Source: Cristatella mucedo (taxonomy: Eukaryota; Bryozoa; Phylactolaemata; Cristatellidae). From it: DNA of 64,000 bases. Shown here in pieces: positions 25,901 through 35,204 of the stretch. Numbering within the stretch: the first letter of the stretch is position 1; each line of letters starts with the position of its first letter. The notes under the pieces are model-generated. The model was not told the origin of the DNA, did not search any database, and saw nothing but the letters and a program-made list of their open reading frames with translations. Position numbers and translations under genes: made by a program. The stretch spans positions 1,356,001 through 1,420,000 of the forward strand of contig WPIO01000027.1 in the NCBI GenBank assembly GCA_009760855.2. Reading direction: 5' to 3'.

Positions 25901-27997
25901 GTTTTTGTCGTGGGAAGGATATGGTCAGGCTTATGAGCCAGACCTGGCGCCGCCATTAGCACCACCCATGATCAGTGGCGGAGCAAGGATTTCCAACTAG
26001 GGTTGGCAAGACCAGCTGAATTTCTATGAAGGGCACAAGACTAGAAACATGTTCATGTAGGCAGGTCTAGACCAGCAATTAGTAAAAATTATAGCCTCAA
26101 ATCACAAGTGTTTATTTGACACAAACTCAGTGGTTGCTCATTGAAAGGAATCATGGGGCGTGATTTTCTTGTCAAGTCTCAAATCAAGCTTCTTAGCCAC
26201 AGACATATTTCTCACGATCAGCTGTCCTATTAGATCTGGAGGTAGGCATGCTTGAACTGCGCTGAATTGGAGTCTTTAAGATCCACTGGTTTACTTTCGT
26301 GTCGTGCCTATACAAAGTCTGGTAAATAGTTGCATTCCAAATTTTCTGTTTTTCTTTGCATTGTGGTTATACATGCTGTCAGGTGAATAATGTAGTTCGT
26401 GCCTTGTAATAGCTATTTGATCGATCGCACTGTTTGAGTGAACGTCTTCGAATAATTCCGCCGAGCCCCCCCCCCCGTCGAGCCGGTCGACCATGGCTCT
26501 TAGTTGGCTCTGGTTGACCATTACGTACCAGTTACACCAGGAGTGCCCGAACCCAAGTTACTTGCCTGCAGGTGGCCGTCGGTATAAAGAACGTCCAGGT
26601 TTGAGTGCATGCACTTTTGAGCTTTATAAAAGCAGAATGAGATAACTACCCATCTTTCTTGATTGCTAACTAGAGATTAATGGTTGAGATTTTTGCAGTT
26701 TTACCAAGGCCGTTGTCGGTGTATGATCTAATGTGACTTGTTGCTAGATTCGCCTGCCACTACGGGCATGCTGCATATCTCCTTAAACTGTCACTGTTCT
26801 TCTTTTCCAGGAGCACGGTATGGTGCTACTTGAGGCTGATATTGGCAGCAGCTCTGTCCAAGCCAGCATAGATGGCGTTGACAAGGAAAATGAGCCCATA
26901 ACAGCAGTTCTCATCTCTCAAGAGACTGCAGAAATGCTTAACCAGTTAGTTCCTCCTACATTGGGTAAGAGTACCTCGTTAAATTGTTGCATGTGGCATG
27001 CTTCGTTGAACAGACACAATGCTTCCCATGTTTCCTAATGCATAAAGCCGATTGTGCTACAAAAGCAGTTCGTATTCTGCATGTAAATAAATAAATAAAT
27101 AAATCCTAGCTGATTAAACAGCCTCTTTTTGTATAGCTACAGAAGAGCCTTTACGGCTATCACCACCACTTGCAGTGGCGATAAAGAATCGCCCACTGCA
27201 GGAATCGAACCCACGACCTCGGGACCGAGGTCGTGAAAGCAACCGTCTTACCTAGTGTGCTATCACGGCTCACCGGGTATGGTGTATGCTGCAGTTCTCG
27301 ATCTCGTGTAATGGTACTCGGTGGATATTTCAGAACGTGGTCCAAAGAACATGATCCATATTTTTGCATGGTTGTGATAGCATTATGCATAGTCTCTTTT
27401 ATTGATTACCACTTCATATCGAAATAGCTACTTTCACTCAAGATAAATTAAGTATAGCGTAAAGTCCGGACTTACTGATCAAGTTGGCCGATTCTCTAAT
27501 TGTATGCTAGACGAAATTGTAGATGCCCGTATGCGACGTGTTTATAGCTACGGAAAAAAACTACTGGAGTGATATAAATAGTTGGGCCATATTTCAAATT
27601 GAAAATAATGGTAACATCTTTATTAGGCCATATTTCAAATTGCAAATAAATAAATACATGCTAGCTGATTTAACAGCCTCTTTTGTATAGCGACAGAAGA
27701 GCCTTTATGGCTATCACCCGCTTGCAGTGGTGATAAAGGATCGCCCACTGCAGAATTCGAGCCCATGACCTCGGGGCCGAGGTCGTGAAAAACAACCGCC
27801 TTACCTTGTGAGTCATTACGGCTCACCAATAGTGGCAACATCTTTGAAACAAGACAGCCCCTTTGTTTAACTCTGAACTGACATCGAATACCACCAAACA
27901 GATGTAGATTTTTGGGCACCACCGTTCAGCTGATGTTTGACGACTGCATCTTCTAAGCCAACCCTCTGTTTTTACTTACTGCTGCTGTGAACTTGCT

Positions 27998-28042
<45 letters not shown>

Positions 28043-31000
28043 CGCGTGTGTGTGTGCGTGCTCGCAGCAGCCCTGATGGGTATGTGGGTGTGTCTGAGAG
28101 TGTATGGAGTATGTTTTCCCTTGTATTGATTCGGATGTGTAGGAGCTATAGTGCCATCTTGGCAATTTGAGTTTTTCAGAACCTTTAATATGACTATCTC
28201 TGTTCTGTAGTCTTTATTAATAGGTAGCCAAGAAGAGCTGCTGGAATTTTGTTTGCTTAGTTTTGCTATGTCAGCAGCAATTATTTTTCCGAGATTCGTA
28301 AAAGCCTATGCATCTGCAGGCGTTCATTTTGGTCAGCACACCAATTGTGCTGAATGAGTTGTGAAGGAAGTCGATGACAATAAACATTCATCTCAAACAA
28401 GATGCAAGGTCTAGCTAACACTCACCCGTGACCGTGTCGATAAATTTCGTGACTGAATAGCTCAGCGAAATGTAGTTTTGTGGTACACTGATGTGTTGGC
28501 TTGCATAGAATTAGGCATTAGATATGTATTGCCGAGGCAGCAGGATCTCCAGCATTGGTTGGCAGAAGTAGGGAACCGTGTGGTGCTGCTGGAACATGCT
28601 GCTGGTTATCTTGTATACCACTGTTAGGGCACAGTATGTCTTGCTTGCTGTAGATGAGAAGATCAAAACTGTGGTCACTGAGAACGTCAAGCTGAAAGCA
28701 GAAGTAAGTTTTTTTGAGCCCTATATAGTAGCTCCATCGTATGCTTGCGCAAAAAAGCCGTTTGAAAAAATTCACCACCGTACGTTTATTTACTGATTAT
28801 TATATTGGCTCACAAAAAACTGAGTGAGCCTGCTGATGGCTGGAGTCTCTCGACTAGCGGTCGTTTGAGTTGCCTATGGCAAGGGACGAGAGCAACACAT
28901 TTTTTAATAGGTTGAAATAGTTGCAGCAAACTTGCAGCAACCACTAGCTTGCGCGAAAAAGTCAGCCGTTTTCGGCCCTTCGTACAGAGAATTTAGTTTT
29001 TCTAAGGCGAAATATTTGAGCCCGGGCATATGGGCTTTCCGTACTGCAGAGGAGCTGCATTCACCGGTTTCACCTTGCCCATTCCATTCATCAAAACTAT
29101 GATGTGGAACGAGTGTTTTAGTGGTGGTTTTGAGGTGAGTGACTTTAATGTGCAAGAGAAAGAAAAGACTGAGTCAGTGCAATAGTCTGTTCGCAGCAGC
29201 TGGGCTAGCAGAGTAGTCAGTGCTACTGAACTGTTTAGCTGACCCGATAGCAGACGAAAGCAGTTCAGTAGGCAGCATTAGTTGGGGGTACAGGTAAGTG
29301 TAGGACCTGCTCAAAGCGTTGACGCCATGTGACAAGAAGTGACTTTGAAATGCAGTTGTCACAACTCCCCGGTCTGTGGTGTGCCTCAGAAATGGCTATT
29401 TGCTACAGACCTTTGTAGATGCCCTTGAACCAGGCCCTCGAAGGTACTCCACAGGGCACACAATTTCGTGACTGTCGATTGCTTTCGAGGGCTAGGGGGT
29501 TTAGCTACGAATTCGATTATGATAATAATAATAATAATAATAATAAAAGTAATTGTAGTGTCCTAAAAGAACCAAGTCCCATTCTAATAATAATGCATTT
29601 GATATAGCACCCTCAGAGAACTCTATCTCTTTCTAGGCACTTTACATTTGCCGCAAAGGAAGCATGATCGAATGGAAGCACGCATGAAGCACATTCTAGG
29701 CACTTTTAGGGGAAAGGAAGCATGCCAATTGTTTTGTGATAGGTAGCAGGCACAATTGTTTTCGGCAAATGATGATTACTGCTGATGAGATCAGGCCCAG
29801 CTTCTTTAGCTGTGATTGTTCAACAGTGTTGTGCTTTCATGCATTGCTTCACCCTGGGCTTGAGCCAATTTAGAGCTGCAGGCCATTGTAAGTTTCCTTG
29901 ACTGGTAAGTGAAGTGAGCTCATCGTCAGCAGCTTGGAAAATCTGAGGTCCTGCCTCCTCAGGTTTTTCATGGGGGGGGGGTCGGCCGATGCCGAACTCT
30001 GACTTCAAGCCACCCTATTCCTCAGCATTATGGCCCTTTAATTCTCGGTGGCAGCCCCTCTTTAGCACCCCTTTCTGGATTCAGCTCATTTACTTTTAGA
30101 CCTCGAATCTTTCCACATAACTAGATGATGAAGTTCACTTGTGGATGCCATCAATACACGCAGCAAGGGAGTTAAGATTATTGGATGTGCTGGATAGCTA
30201 GGAGGGATCAAAGCAAAGGTACAGCTGAATATCATCTGCATAAGAAGTGAAAGCCTAGGTTGTGCCTGGACCTGTTCGTCTTGACCAAGACCTGGCTTAT
30301 ACTGCCTGACAATTAACGACAGTCACAACAGGTTTCTCCTTCTTTCACACCCCTAGATCTTTCGAAGCTAGTGGTTGAGTCGTCGTTATTACATGTCCAT
30401 CATTCAATTTTAAGCCGTTTGCAGTCTCATCGAAGCAGTTTTTTTAATCGATTGTTTTGAGTTCATCCGACAACAAGCTGCGTCTGGTGGCAGTAATCGG
30501 TGGCCCCCTAGGTACCAAGTCTTCCTTTATCTCAGATTTATGTGATGTCATTTTGTTTTGTGTGTGAAAGAAATTGATCTTTCCTCGTTATTGTTGGTTT
30601 CAACATTCATTTTGATTACTTATCTGATGCCTTCAGCACCGAATTTAGAGCACTGACTGACTGACTCACTTTTTCTTGTGGTTCATGTGCAAGGCCCTAC
30701 TCACATAAAGGGTCTCACACTCGACCAACCTTTTTCCTACAACTGATTTTTGCCAAATTTTGCTCATCTGACAACATGCAGCTCTCATTCAGTCTACTGT
30801 GTGTGCCCTGCTCCTTATCTCAAGTCACACGTCAAGCACAAAAGCTCAAGTCCCCTGACATCGATGCTGTCCACGCTAGAATATCTTCTTTGCCCGTGCT
30901 GCTCAATCCCCTATCCGACCTGTCATCATTAGTAGAATGCTACAACACGACACTTGCTTATAAAAATGCTTATGTCCAAGATCAACCATCTCCTTAACTG

Positions 31001-33913
31001 CTCCCGGGTTAGCTCCTTACCTAGTGATCCTTTTGACGATCTAGCTGATCGCTTATCTAGCTTTTTGTCAACACCTGTTCCCACTGTCCTGCTTCTATGA
31101 TGCATAGATCTACTGCTGCTATGCTTAACTAACATCAAAATATGTCATTAACATTAGGTCATGTCCCAGCACCTTTCAAAAAGGCTGTAGTCAGGCCACT
31201 CTCAAGAAAGCAACACTAGACCAAGAGAACCTGAGCAACTTCCGCCCAGTCTCTCTTCTACCGTTCCTATCAAAGACTTTGGAACTAGTCGTAGCAGACC
31301 TGCTGAACTCATATTGAAACTTCAAGCCTTGCTAGTAAGTTACAGTCTGGTTTTCGAGCTAATTACTTCACTGAGTCAGCATTGCTTAGGGTGTATAATG
31401 ACCTACTTAGGAATGCAGACCTAGGTAGAGTCTCTCTGCTTGTTTTGCTCGATCTCTCGGCAGCTTTTGATACTATCGATCATCAAGTCCTTCTCGAGTG
31501 CCTCTCATCTCGCCTGGGCATCACTGGTACTGCACGGCAATGGTTCAGGTCATATTTCAGTAGGAGACCAGAGTATTGATGTGAACAGACAAAGATCATC
31601 CAAGGAACCACTGAAGTATGGGGTACCTTAGGGCTCTGTGCTATGTCCTGTTTTTTCAATGGTTTATACTCTCCCTCTTGACGATGTGATTGTCGCCTCT
31701 TTGAGCCATGTCTCAAAATCAATAATTTAGTCCCAGAATCCTTAGCACTAAATCTACGACGACGGTGCAATGTGGCACAATTGCTCATTTTTTGAGAGAG
31801 CCTCCACAAATCAGGTCTCGAGCAACGAAACTATTGATGCACTGGTCCTGATTCAGTCCTATGATTGGGCAACCCGTTCAAGGTCAAGTTTTGGCCCGTT
31901 TGTTTGATCCTAGGTATGCCTTTGATTAGTCTTAAACCATTTTCATTCATTTAATCTAGCGGTTCTCAACCTGCGGGTCTCGACCCCTTTGGGAATCGAA
32001 TGACCCTTTCACATGTGTCCCCTAAAACCATCGGAAAACACTCATTTCCACATTTGGCACAATAACTTTATGGTTGGGGCTCGCCAGAACATGAGGAACT
32101 GTATTAAAGGGTCTCGGATTAGGAAGGTTGAAAACCACTGAACAAATCAATCAGTTGGTAGTGGCAGCAAAGGTTACATCTGTTTGATTTCAGGAAGCCA
32201 ACTGTTTTTCCATGTCCTTCTAATCACGAGCAAGTAACCGATCCACATGCTCTCACACAAACACGAGGCATGTGGCTCCTGTTTACCCTTGATGAGAGTT
32301 TCTCTGTGTTCACGGTTTTGTGAGTTTGAGAGTACTTTTTTTTGTGCTCTGCAGCTCAAGACCTTAAGGGCCGAGCTAGAGGAGGAGAGGGAAAAGGCTA
32401 TTGCTAGCCGACTACTGACGCCTCCGAGGTCTACTTACGGTCAAAGCAATGGGGCCGACTCGCCGGACGTCCAGCTTTTGGAATTGCAAAGTAATTAATC
32501 CTGTCAATCGCTATGCTTTTTAAAATCGTGGATACACTTTATGCTTGCTTGTCTTGACCTGGCTTTGAATAGACAGCTTCCTTTACAACATTCGAGGTCT
32601 GTGTTGTGAGCTTTCTTAAGCTAATGACTGCTCTTGATGATAGCTTCTGATCATTCACAAGTGCGCTTAATCCTCTCTTCGGCTGAGCTATGTTAACTTC
32701 ACCATCGCTCGTGCTTACAATTACATTACTACACATCGGAGCTGGCTCATGCAAGTGTTCAGTCGCGTGTGTACATGTATGTGTACAAGCAGAGTGTTGC
32801 TTGTGTTAAAATTAGTTAGCAGGTGCCTGCAGATTAAATTAATTTGTAAGAGTTCAGTTGGTGCATTTGTCATTTTCAATTTGGCTACTATTTCTTGGCA
32901 AGCTAGGGGCACAATGACTTTCTTCGATGGCCTCTGACCAGTTCATCAAGTGCTAAATGCTAGCTAGCGTGGAGTTTTATCAACGCTTTTAATTTACTTG
33001 CTCTGCTGCATAAAACGGTGCCTTCTTTTTTTGCATTTGTGCTGCTGTGGTACTGTTATATCTGTCTTGTTGCACAATCATTTCTGCCCTGTTGTACTGT
33101 TATTTCTGCATTGTTGTACTGTTTTTGCTAATAGCAAGTGCTCCCGCCTAACAGGAGAGTCCTCAAGACAAATATCAGAGTACAAGCTGAAAGTACAGAA
33201 AGCAGAAAACGACATTGGAACGTTGGAGAGCAATGTGAGTTTTATAGGTTTGATCTTGACATGCTCACTGTTGTCATGTGGGCGATCTTGTTGAGGTGCA
33301 TATTAAGAACGCCCTGATTTAGCCTAGGAGTTAAGGTGTTTGCCTTCAACGACCGAAGTCGTGGGATCGAGCCCTTCGGCGTATGTGAATCGCTTGGATA
33401 GAGATCAGTTCTCTTGGGGTGCTATATCAATATCAATATATATATCAATATATATATGTGTGTGTGTGTGTATATGTATATGTATATATGTATATATATA
33501 TAGTGTGCGTGTGTGCGCGCGGGGTGTTTGTGTGCGTTCGTGCGTGTGTGCACAGGTATATGTACTTGGGTTTTTTGTATCAGATCCTGCGCCTCGAAGC
33601 ACAAGTGAAGCGATTCAAAGAGCAAGCAGAAGCTTCGGAGCGTGCAGAAGATGAACTGAAATCCGAGAAAAGGAAGCTCCAGAAGCAAGTGTGTACTGCT
33701 CGCAGCAGCCGGCATGCACGTGCAATGATTCATGTTATATCAGCATTTCATCAAACGATGGGCAATTGCCAATGTGTATGTGAATGTATTTCTGTGTAGC
33801 TTCGCGAGGCTCAGCAGCAGATCGAAGAACTGGAGAACCAGAAGAAGCACCTTCAGAATAGGCTGGATAAGATACGACAAGCCCGCAAAGAAGTCCTTGG
33901 CAACACGTCCTAG
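11133..33913 (+). CDS. LRRFIP-family coiled-coil protein
   Basis: Homologue of leucine-rich repeat flightless-interacting proteins 1/2, coiled-coil adaptors that in vertebrates bind Flightless-I and Dishevelled or act in nucleic-acid and TLR signalling. Exons: 11133-11213, 19104-19190, 23202-23243, 23328-23408, 25117-25287, 25429-25521, 26811-26964, 28654-28703, 32355-32490, 33155-33234, 33584-33688, 33800-33913; all phases join, giving 397 residues. Residues 1-56 match the conserved N-terminus (DAALDNIARR, then KIRMDELEKKNKE). Residues 98-185 hold the first coiled coil (ELEEKYRRAMISN, QLDNEKQALSYHVD). After a less conserved hinge with VLISQETAEMLN, residues 254-397 form the second coiled coil, including RQISEYKLKVQKAE and AEDELKSEKRKLQKQ. 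No membrane segment or signal peptide. The 3' end lacks an obvious AATAAA nearby. Whether it is LRRFIP1- or LRRFIP2-like cannot be decided, so no symbol is given. Confidence 0.92.
11560..11645 (+). repeat. L2-like LINE 3' tail with ATT repeat
   Basis: Sense-oriented tail GCAGCAAATGTAAAGCGCCT, then AGAAAGAGATTAAATTCTCTGAGGG and GCGCTTT, ending in (ATT)n. The outer arms AAAGCGCC and GGCGCTTT plus inner AGAGA and TCTCT can pair into a hairpin. Lies in LRRFIP intron 1. Confidence 0.7.
11955..12118 (+). mobile_element. tRNA-derived SINE, family A
   Basis: A tRNA-like head (GGGTAAAGGTGCTCGCCTTTAACGACC, split box-A/B-like motifs) leads into a tail GCACCTAGATAGAGATTAAA with TTCTCTTAAGGTGC and ATACAAATGAATT. 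The tail resembles the hairpin of the local L2-like LINE. Other copies are at 19893, 33312, 41572 and 54836. Confidence 0.65.
13919..13970. repeat. (CA)n microsatellite
   Basis: About 52 bases of uninterrupted CA in LRRFIP intron 1. Confidence 0.95.
14205..14395 (+). mobile_element. tRNA-derived SINE, family B
   Basis: Head with AAGTAAGGTGCTCACTCTTC and a box-B-like GAGATCGAATCC, a middle region GGTGATGATAGCCGTTAAGG, and the tail ATGAGGCTGTTATATCAGCT. The tail differs from family A although the head is alike. Confidence 0.65.
14545..14680 (-). repeat. L2-like LINE 3' tail, degraded
   Basis: Antisense tail: AATAATAATAC run, then TCATCAGAGAACTTAATCTC, GGACTAGGCTCTTTACATAT and remnants of the adjacent sequence ATGCACAGTGTCA. 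No coding sequence. Confidence 0.55.
16010..16545 (-). mobile_element. L2-like LINE reverse transcriptase fragment
   Basis: Degenerate antisense copy that follows the same order as the better copy at 21.6-22.6 kb: GACCTAAACGTGAGTGATGG, GGTCGGAGAGAAGTGGAGTA, GAGCCTAGCTGCACAGTTTT and, at the far end, GACCCAGTGAAGGATCC, which corresponds to the start of the QGS motif region. Many frameshifts; non-functional. Lies in LRRFIP intron 1. Confidence 0.6.
16947..16999. repeat. Perfect 13-bp inverted repeat with inner stem
   Basis: GATCCATACCAGC at 16947-16959 is exactly complementary to GCTGGTATGGATC at 16987-16999. Inside, CACCT (16965-16969) pairs with AGGTG (16977-16981). It could fold as a two-part hairpin. 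No surrounding gene explains it. Confidence 0.75.
17060..17265 (-). mobile_element. tRNA-derived SINE, family B
   Basis: Antisense copy: tail complement TCAGCTGATTCAACAGCCTC at one end, GCAGAAGAGCC in the middle, AGGATTGCCTGCTGCAGGAC and a box-B complement near GGACTCAACC, then the head complement toward 17265. Diverged from the better copies at 27.1 and 27.7 kb. Confidence 0.6.
18595..18668 (+). repeat. L2-like LINE 3' tail
   Basis: GCAGCAAATGTAAAGCGCCT through GGGCGCTTTATCAAGTGCAT and a short ATT run. It has the intact AAAGCGCC/GGCGCTTT inverted repeat, is 5'-truncated and lies in LRRFIP intron 1. Confidence 0.7.
19893..20012 (+). mobile_element. tRNA-derived SINE, family A
   Basis: Head GTAAGATGCTCACCTTCAAC with GTCGTTGGTTTGAGCCC (box-B-like), then the tail GTGCCTCAAAAGAGATGAAG and GGGTGCTGTACAAATGAATG. 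The hairpin arms are eroded. Confidence 0.6.
20525..20960 (+). mobile_element. Second LINE family: reverse transcriptase C-terminus and tail
   Basis: A plus-strand open stretch carries the conserved C-terminal LINE phrase LKTVGDRSFSSAGPRLWNSL (20615-20675), continues through a short cysteine-containing stretch, and ends in GGCTGTGAGTGCGCTATACA. The same tail recurs at 23783 and 23950. It differs from the L2-like copies and is a separate CR1/L2-type lineage, 5'-truncated. Confidence 0.65.
21050..21128 (+). repeat. L2-like LINE 3' tail with ATT repeat
   Basis: Same tail as at 11560 and 18595: GCAGCAAATGTAAAGCGCCT to GGGCACTTCATCAAGTACAT and (ATT)n. One arm carries substitutions. Confidence 0.7.
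21355..22960 (-). mobile_element. L2-like LINE, 5'-truncated, best reverse transcriptase copy in the window
   Basis: Antisense element in LRRFIP intron 2. A 201-residue open frame at 22801-22196 covers the reverse transcriptase fingers and palm: LLVLLDLSEAFDTIDHKVLL, the LQGSVLGSVLF region, and HSDDIQLYL where an aromatic-Ala-Asp-Asp is expected, so the catalytic box is altered. LKLNDDKTNLLVMS follows. Downstream frames continue with LVHAFVTSRLDFCNSLL, LHWLPIKQRIDFKVL and, after a frameshift, SFGDRAFSSYAPKAWNLLP. The 3' end has the hairpin tail and (AAT)n at 21358-21383. Copies at 31.2-31.7 and 35.2-36.1 kb are close relatives. Non-functional as read. Confidence 0.85.
23518..23725 (-). repeat. 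L2-like LINE 3' tail
   Basis: Antisense tail: AATGATAATAATGATA, TTGGAGAACTTGATCTCTTT, TTTACATATGCTGTAAAGGA and GGTGACATGCACAGGGTCAG, as in the 21.4 and 50.6 kb copies. Lies in LRRFIP intron 4. Confidence 0.65.
23783..23900 (+). repeat. Second LINE family 3' tail
   Basis: GGGCTACCGAATCCGCTTAG, GCTGTGAGTATGCAATACAA and AACTCTCCTGTGTAACACC match the tail at 20830-20930. Confidence 0.6.
23950..24135 (+). repeat. Second LINE family 3' tail, internally duplicated
   Basis: The phrase AAGAATCGATTGGCTACCGA occurs twice (near 23957 and 24010) before CATACCGGGAAGCTGCCTAG and ACACCCACATAGTCTTTG. It is a third copy of the 20.9 kb tail. Confidence 0.55.
24206..24270. repeat. Tandem duplication, 29 bp x2
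   Basis: TTAGGTCAAAAGTCAGAGTC and the following nine bases occur at 24206-24234 and 24242-24270. Intronic; no known function. Confidence 0.85.
25326..25394. repeat. Perfect 31-bp duplication in LRRFIP intron 5
   Basis: The unit starting TGCTATTATTCATCTCTGG is identical at 25326-25356 and 25364-25394, just upstream of the acceptor of exon 6 (25429). The second copy therefore sits in the branch-point region. Confidence 0.85.
27075..27275 (-). mobile_element. tRNA-derived SINE, family B
   Basis: Antisense, well preserved: a (AAAT)n tail near 27083, CTAGCTGATTAAACAGCCTC, AGAAGAGCCTTTACGGCTAT, then GGAATCGAACCCACGACCTC (the box-B complement) and CCGTCTTACCTAGTGTGCTA in the head. Lies in LRRFIP intron 7. 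Confidence 0.75.
27640..27830 (-). mobile_element. tRNA-derived SINE, family B
   Basis: A second antisense copy about 0.5 kb from the previous one: an AAATAAATAAATA tail, GCTGATTTAACAGCCTCTTT, AGAAGAGCCTTTATGGCTAT, GAATTCGAGCCCATGACCTC and a head ending in CCGCCTTACCTTG. The two copies are highly similar. Confidence 0.75.
28002..28060. repeat. (TG)n/(CG)n alternating purine-pyrimidine tract
   Basis: A long TG run passes into TGCGCGCGCGTGCGCGTGTG. It is strictly alternating over almost 60 bases, a classic Z-DNA-prone composition. Confidence 0.9.
29515..29720 (-). repeat. (AAT)n followed by L2-like LINE 3' tail
   Basis: An AAT microsatellite at 29521-29546, then AATAATGCATTTGATATAGC, CTCAGAGAACTCTATCTCTT and TTTACATTTGCCGCAAAGGA in antisense orientation. 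Closely matches the tail at 3285-3400. Confidence 0.65.
30120..30285 (-). mobile_element. L2-like LINE fragment around the catalytic box
   Basis: The antisense sequence CAGCTGAATATCATCTGCAT corresponds to the Asp-Asp box region of the reverse transcriptase, with GGGATCAAAGCAAAGGTAC as in the 22.4 kb copy. A one-base disruption breaks the frame at the box. Confidence 0.6.
30640..31690 (+). mobile_element. L2-like LINE, linker plus reverse transcriptase N-half
   Basis: A sense-oriented copy in LRRFIP intron 8. The endonuclease-RT linker phrase LSDLSSLVECYNTTL lies near 30915-30955. NFRPVSLLPFLSKTLELVV follows near 31230-31290. The frame MLRVYNDLLRNADLGRVSLL (31382) continues through LLVLLDLSAAFDTIDHQVLL to WFRSYFS, and stops and frameshifts follow. 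It is the mirror-orientation partner of the antisense fragment at 30.1 kb. Confidence 0.75.
31957..32140. mobile_element. Non-autonomous hAT element of SPIN/URR1/Charlie type
   Basis: A 184-bp element with ends TAGCGGTTCTCAACCT and AGGTTGAAAACCACTG, which are near-perfect inverted repeats. Internal phrases CGACCCCTTTGGGAATCGAA, ACCATCGGAAAACAC, TTTATGGTTGGGG and AACATGAGGAACTGTATTAA are those I associate with tetrapod hAT miniatures of the SPIN/URR1 group. The flanking octamers ATTTAATC and AACAAATC agree at 5 of 8 positions, consistent with a decayed 8-bp target duplication. Sits in LRRFIP intron 8, about 0.2 kb before exon 9. The family name is from memory and needs a database check. Confidence 0.75.
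33312..33432 (+). mobile_element. tRNA-derived SINE, family A
   Basis: Head CCTAGGAGTTAAGGTGTTTG, the box-B-like GTGGGATCGAGCCC, then the tail TCGCTTGGATAGAGATCAGT and GGGGTGCTATATCAAT, running straight into the TA/TG microsatellite. Lies in LRRFIP intron 10, 150 bases from exon 11. Confidence 0.65.
33433..33560. repeat. (TA)n/(TG)n compound microsatellite
   Basis: Imperfect TATATA, TGTGTG and TATATG runs, then TGTGCGTGTGTGCGCGCGGG, between the SINE tail and LRRFIP exon 11. Confidence 0.85.
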
Positions 33914-35204
33914 CATCGGGCGTCACCTTCTTTTCGTGCACCATTGACCCTTCACAGCTCAGCCGTGGTTGCTGTTGCATTGTCCGGAGCGAAGCAGCCT
34001 CAGGTCGATCGGCTGCATTCTTTCTAATGAGCCAGCACCACTGACGTGTTGTGTTCCTGTTATTTCCGACCTTGTCCACCATTTGCAGTTGTGGCCTGTG
34101 CTTTCTCTGTTTACTTGGGCTTCATTTCTTTATGTTGCTATGCCTTTTCCACAGAGTTGACCCGTGACGAAGTGGCGTGCCGGGTGAGTGTGCTTTCCTT
34201 CCCTGGTCTCTTTCAGGTGGTGCAGGCCGTTTGGCTTCCTTGGGTAGGCTTGTTCATGTGCTGTTACTCAACCGTCGTTGGGCCGTTTTTAAAGCCCGCC
34301 ATATTGGCGCTGGCCTTATCTGTCGACGTTTCAAAAGGAAATTCATTTTTAAATCATGTATGCCGTGTAACTACAAATATACCTCATTGGAGGTGTAGCG
34401 ATCATGCACTGACATGCATAGACTTGTGCCTGCTTTTTGAGCATGTGGCCTGCTTGCAATTTACCGTTTCCTAAACGGCAAGCTTGTTGCTATTGAGGCT
34501 GTACTGCTGATTTTTGATTGATAAAACAGCCTAAGCTTGTACTATTATCTGTGTCGTCCTACCCATAAACGAACATGATGCGTTCAGAGTTACTGCTGCA
34601 TTGCAAGATGCTGCAGACAGTTCCGGCTGTCTTGTTAGGCTTCTTTTTTGTACCGGATGTGGGCGGCATCGCGACATAGACCTTGACCTTGCCGGCTATA
34701 GTCAAGCTTTTTTCATGACCCAGGTACTTTTCATGATCCTAATGATGACGTTGACCTCCGATCATGCCTACATTTATAAGTTAGATGCAGCATGAACAAG
34801 AATTTATTGATTGCCCAAAAGCAAACACATATGCTGTTGGTATATATGCATTTAAATGTGATGTTTCACCACGATTCTATATGACCTTGTGTGGCCAAAA
34901 ATAGAAGTCACAAGCTTCTGTGGTGTCTCGTGCTGCAGTACATTCCACAGACCCTGAGGTGCAAGCACTTTTCCATGAAAGTTGAGTCAGAGCGTTCAGT
35001 TACAGTGGGGTATACGTTAAAGTTTGTGCTGGCCAAAGCAAGCGAGTTACTGCAGCTCCCTAATAGTACCGTCACACAGTGAGCTGATTGAGGCGAAATT
35101 AAACGAGTATGCAGAATTGTATCGCTGGAGATGATTTCGAAATTCAAATGTGCCATCAAGTGACTGGGTGTGCCGAGATTAACTTCTGCTTAGCTGTGTC
35201 TTGG
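33914..35204. other. LRRFIP 3' UTR and downstream sequence
   Basis: The 3' UTR must begin at 33914 but its end is not marked by a canonical AATAAA; GATAAA near 34520 and ATTAAA near 35096 are weak candidates. No further gene is recognised. Confidence 0.4.
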
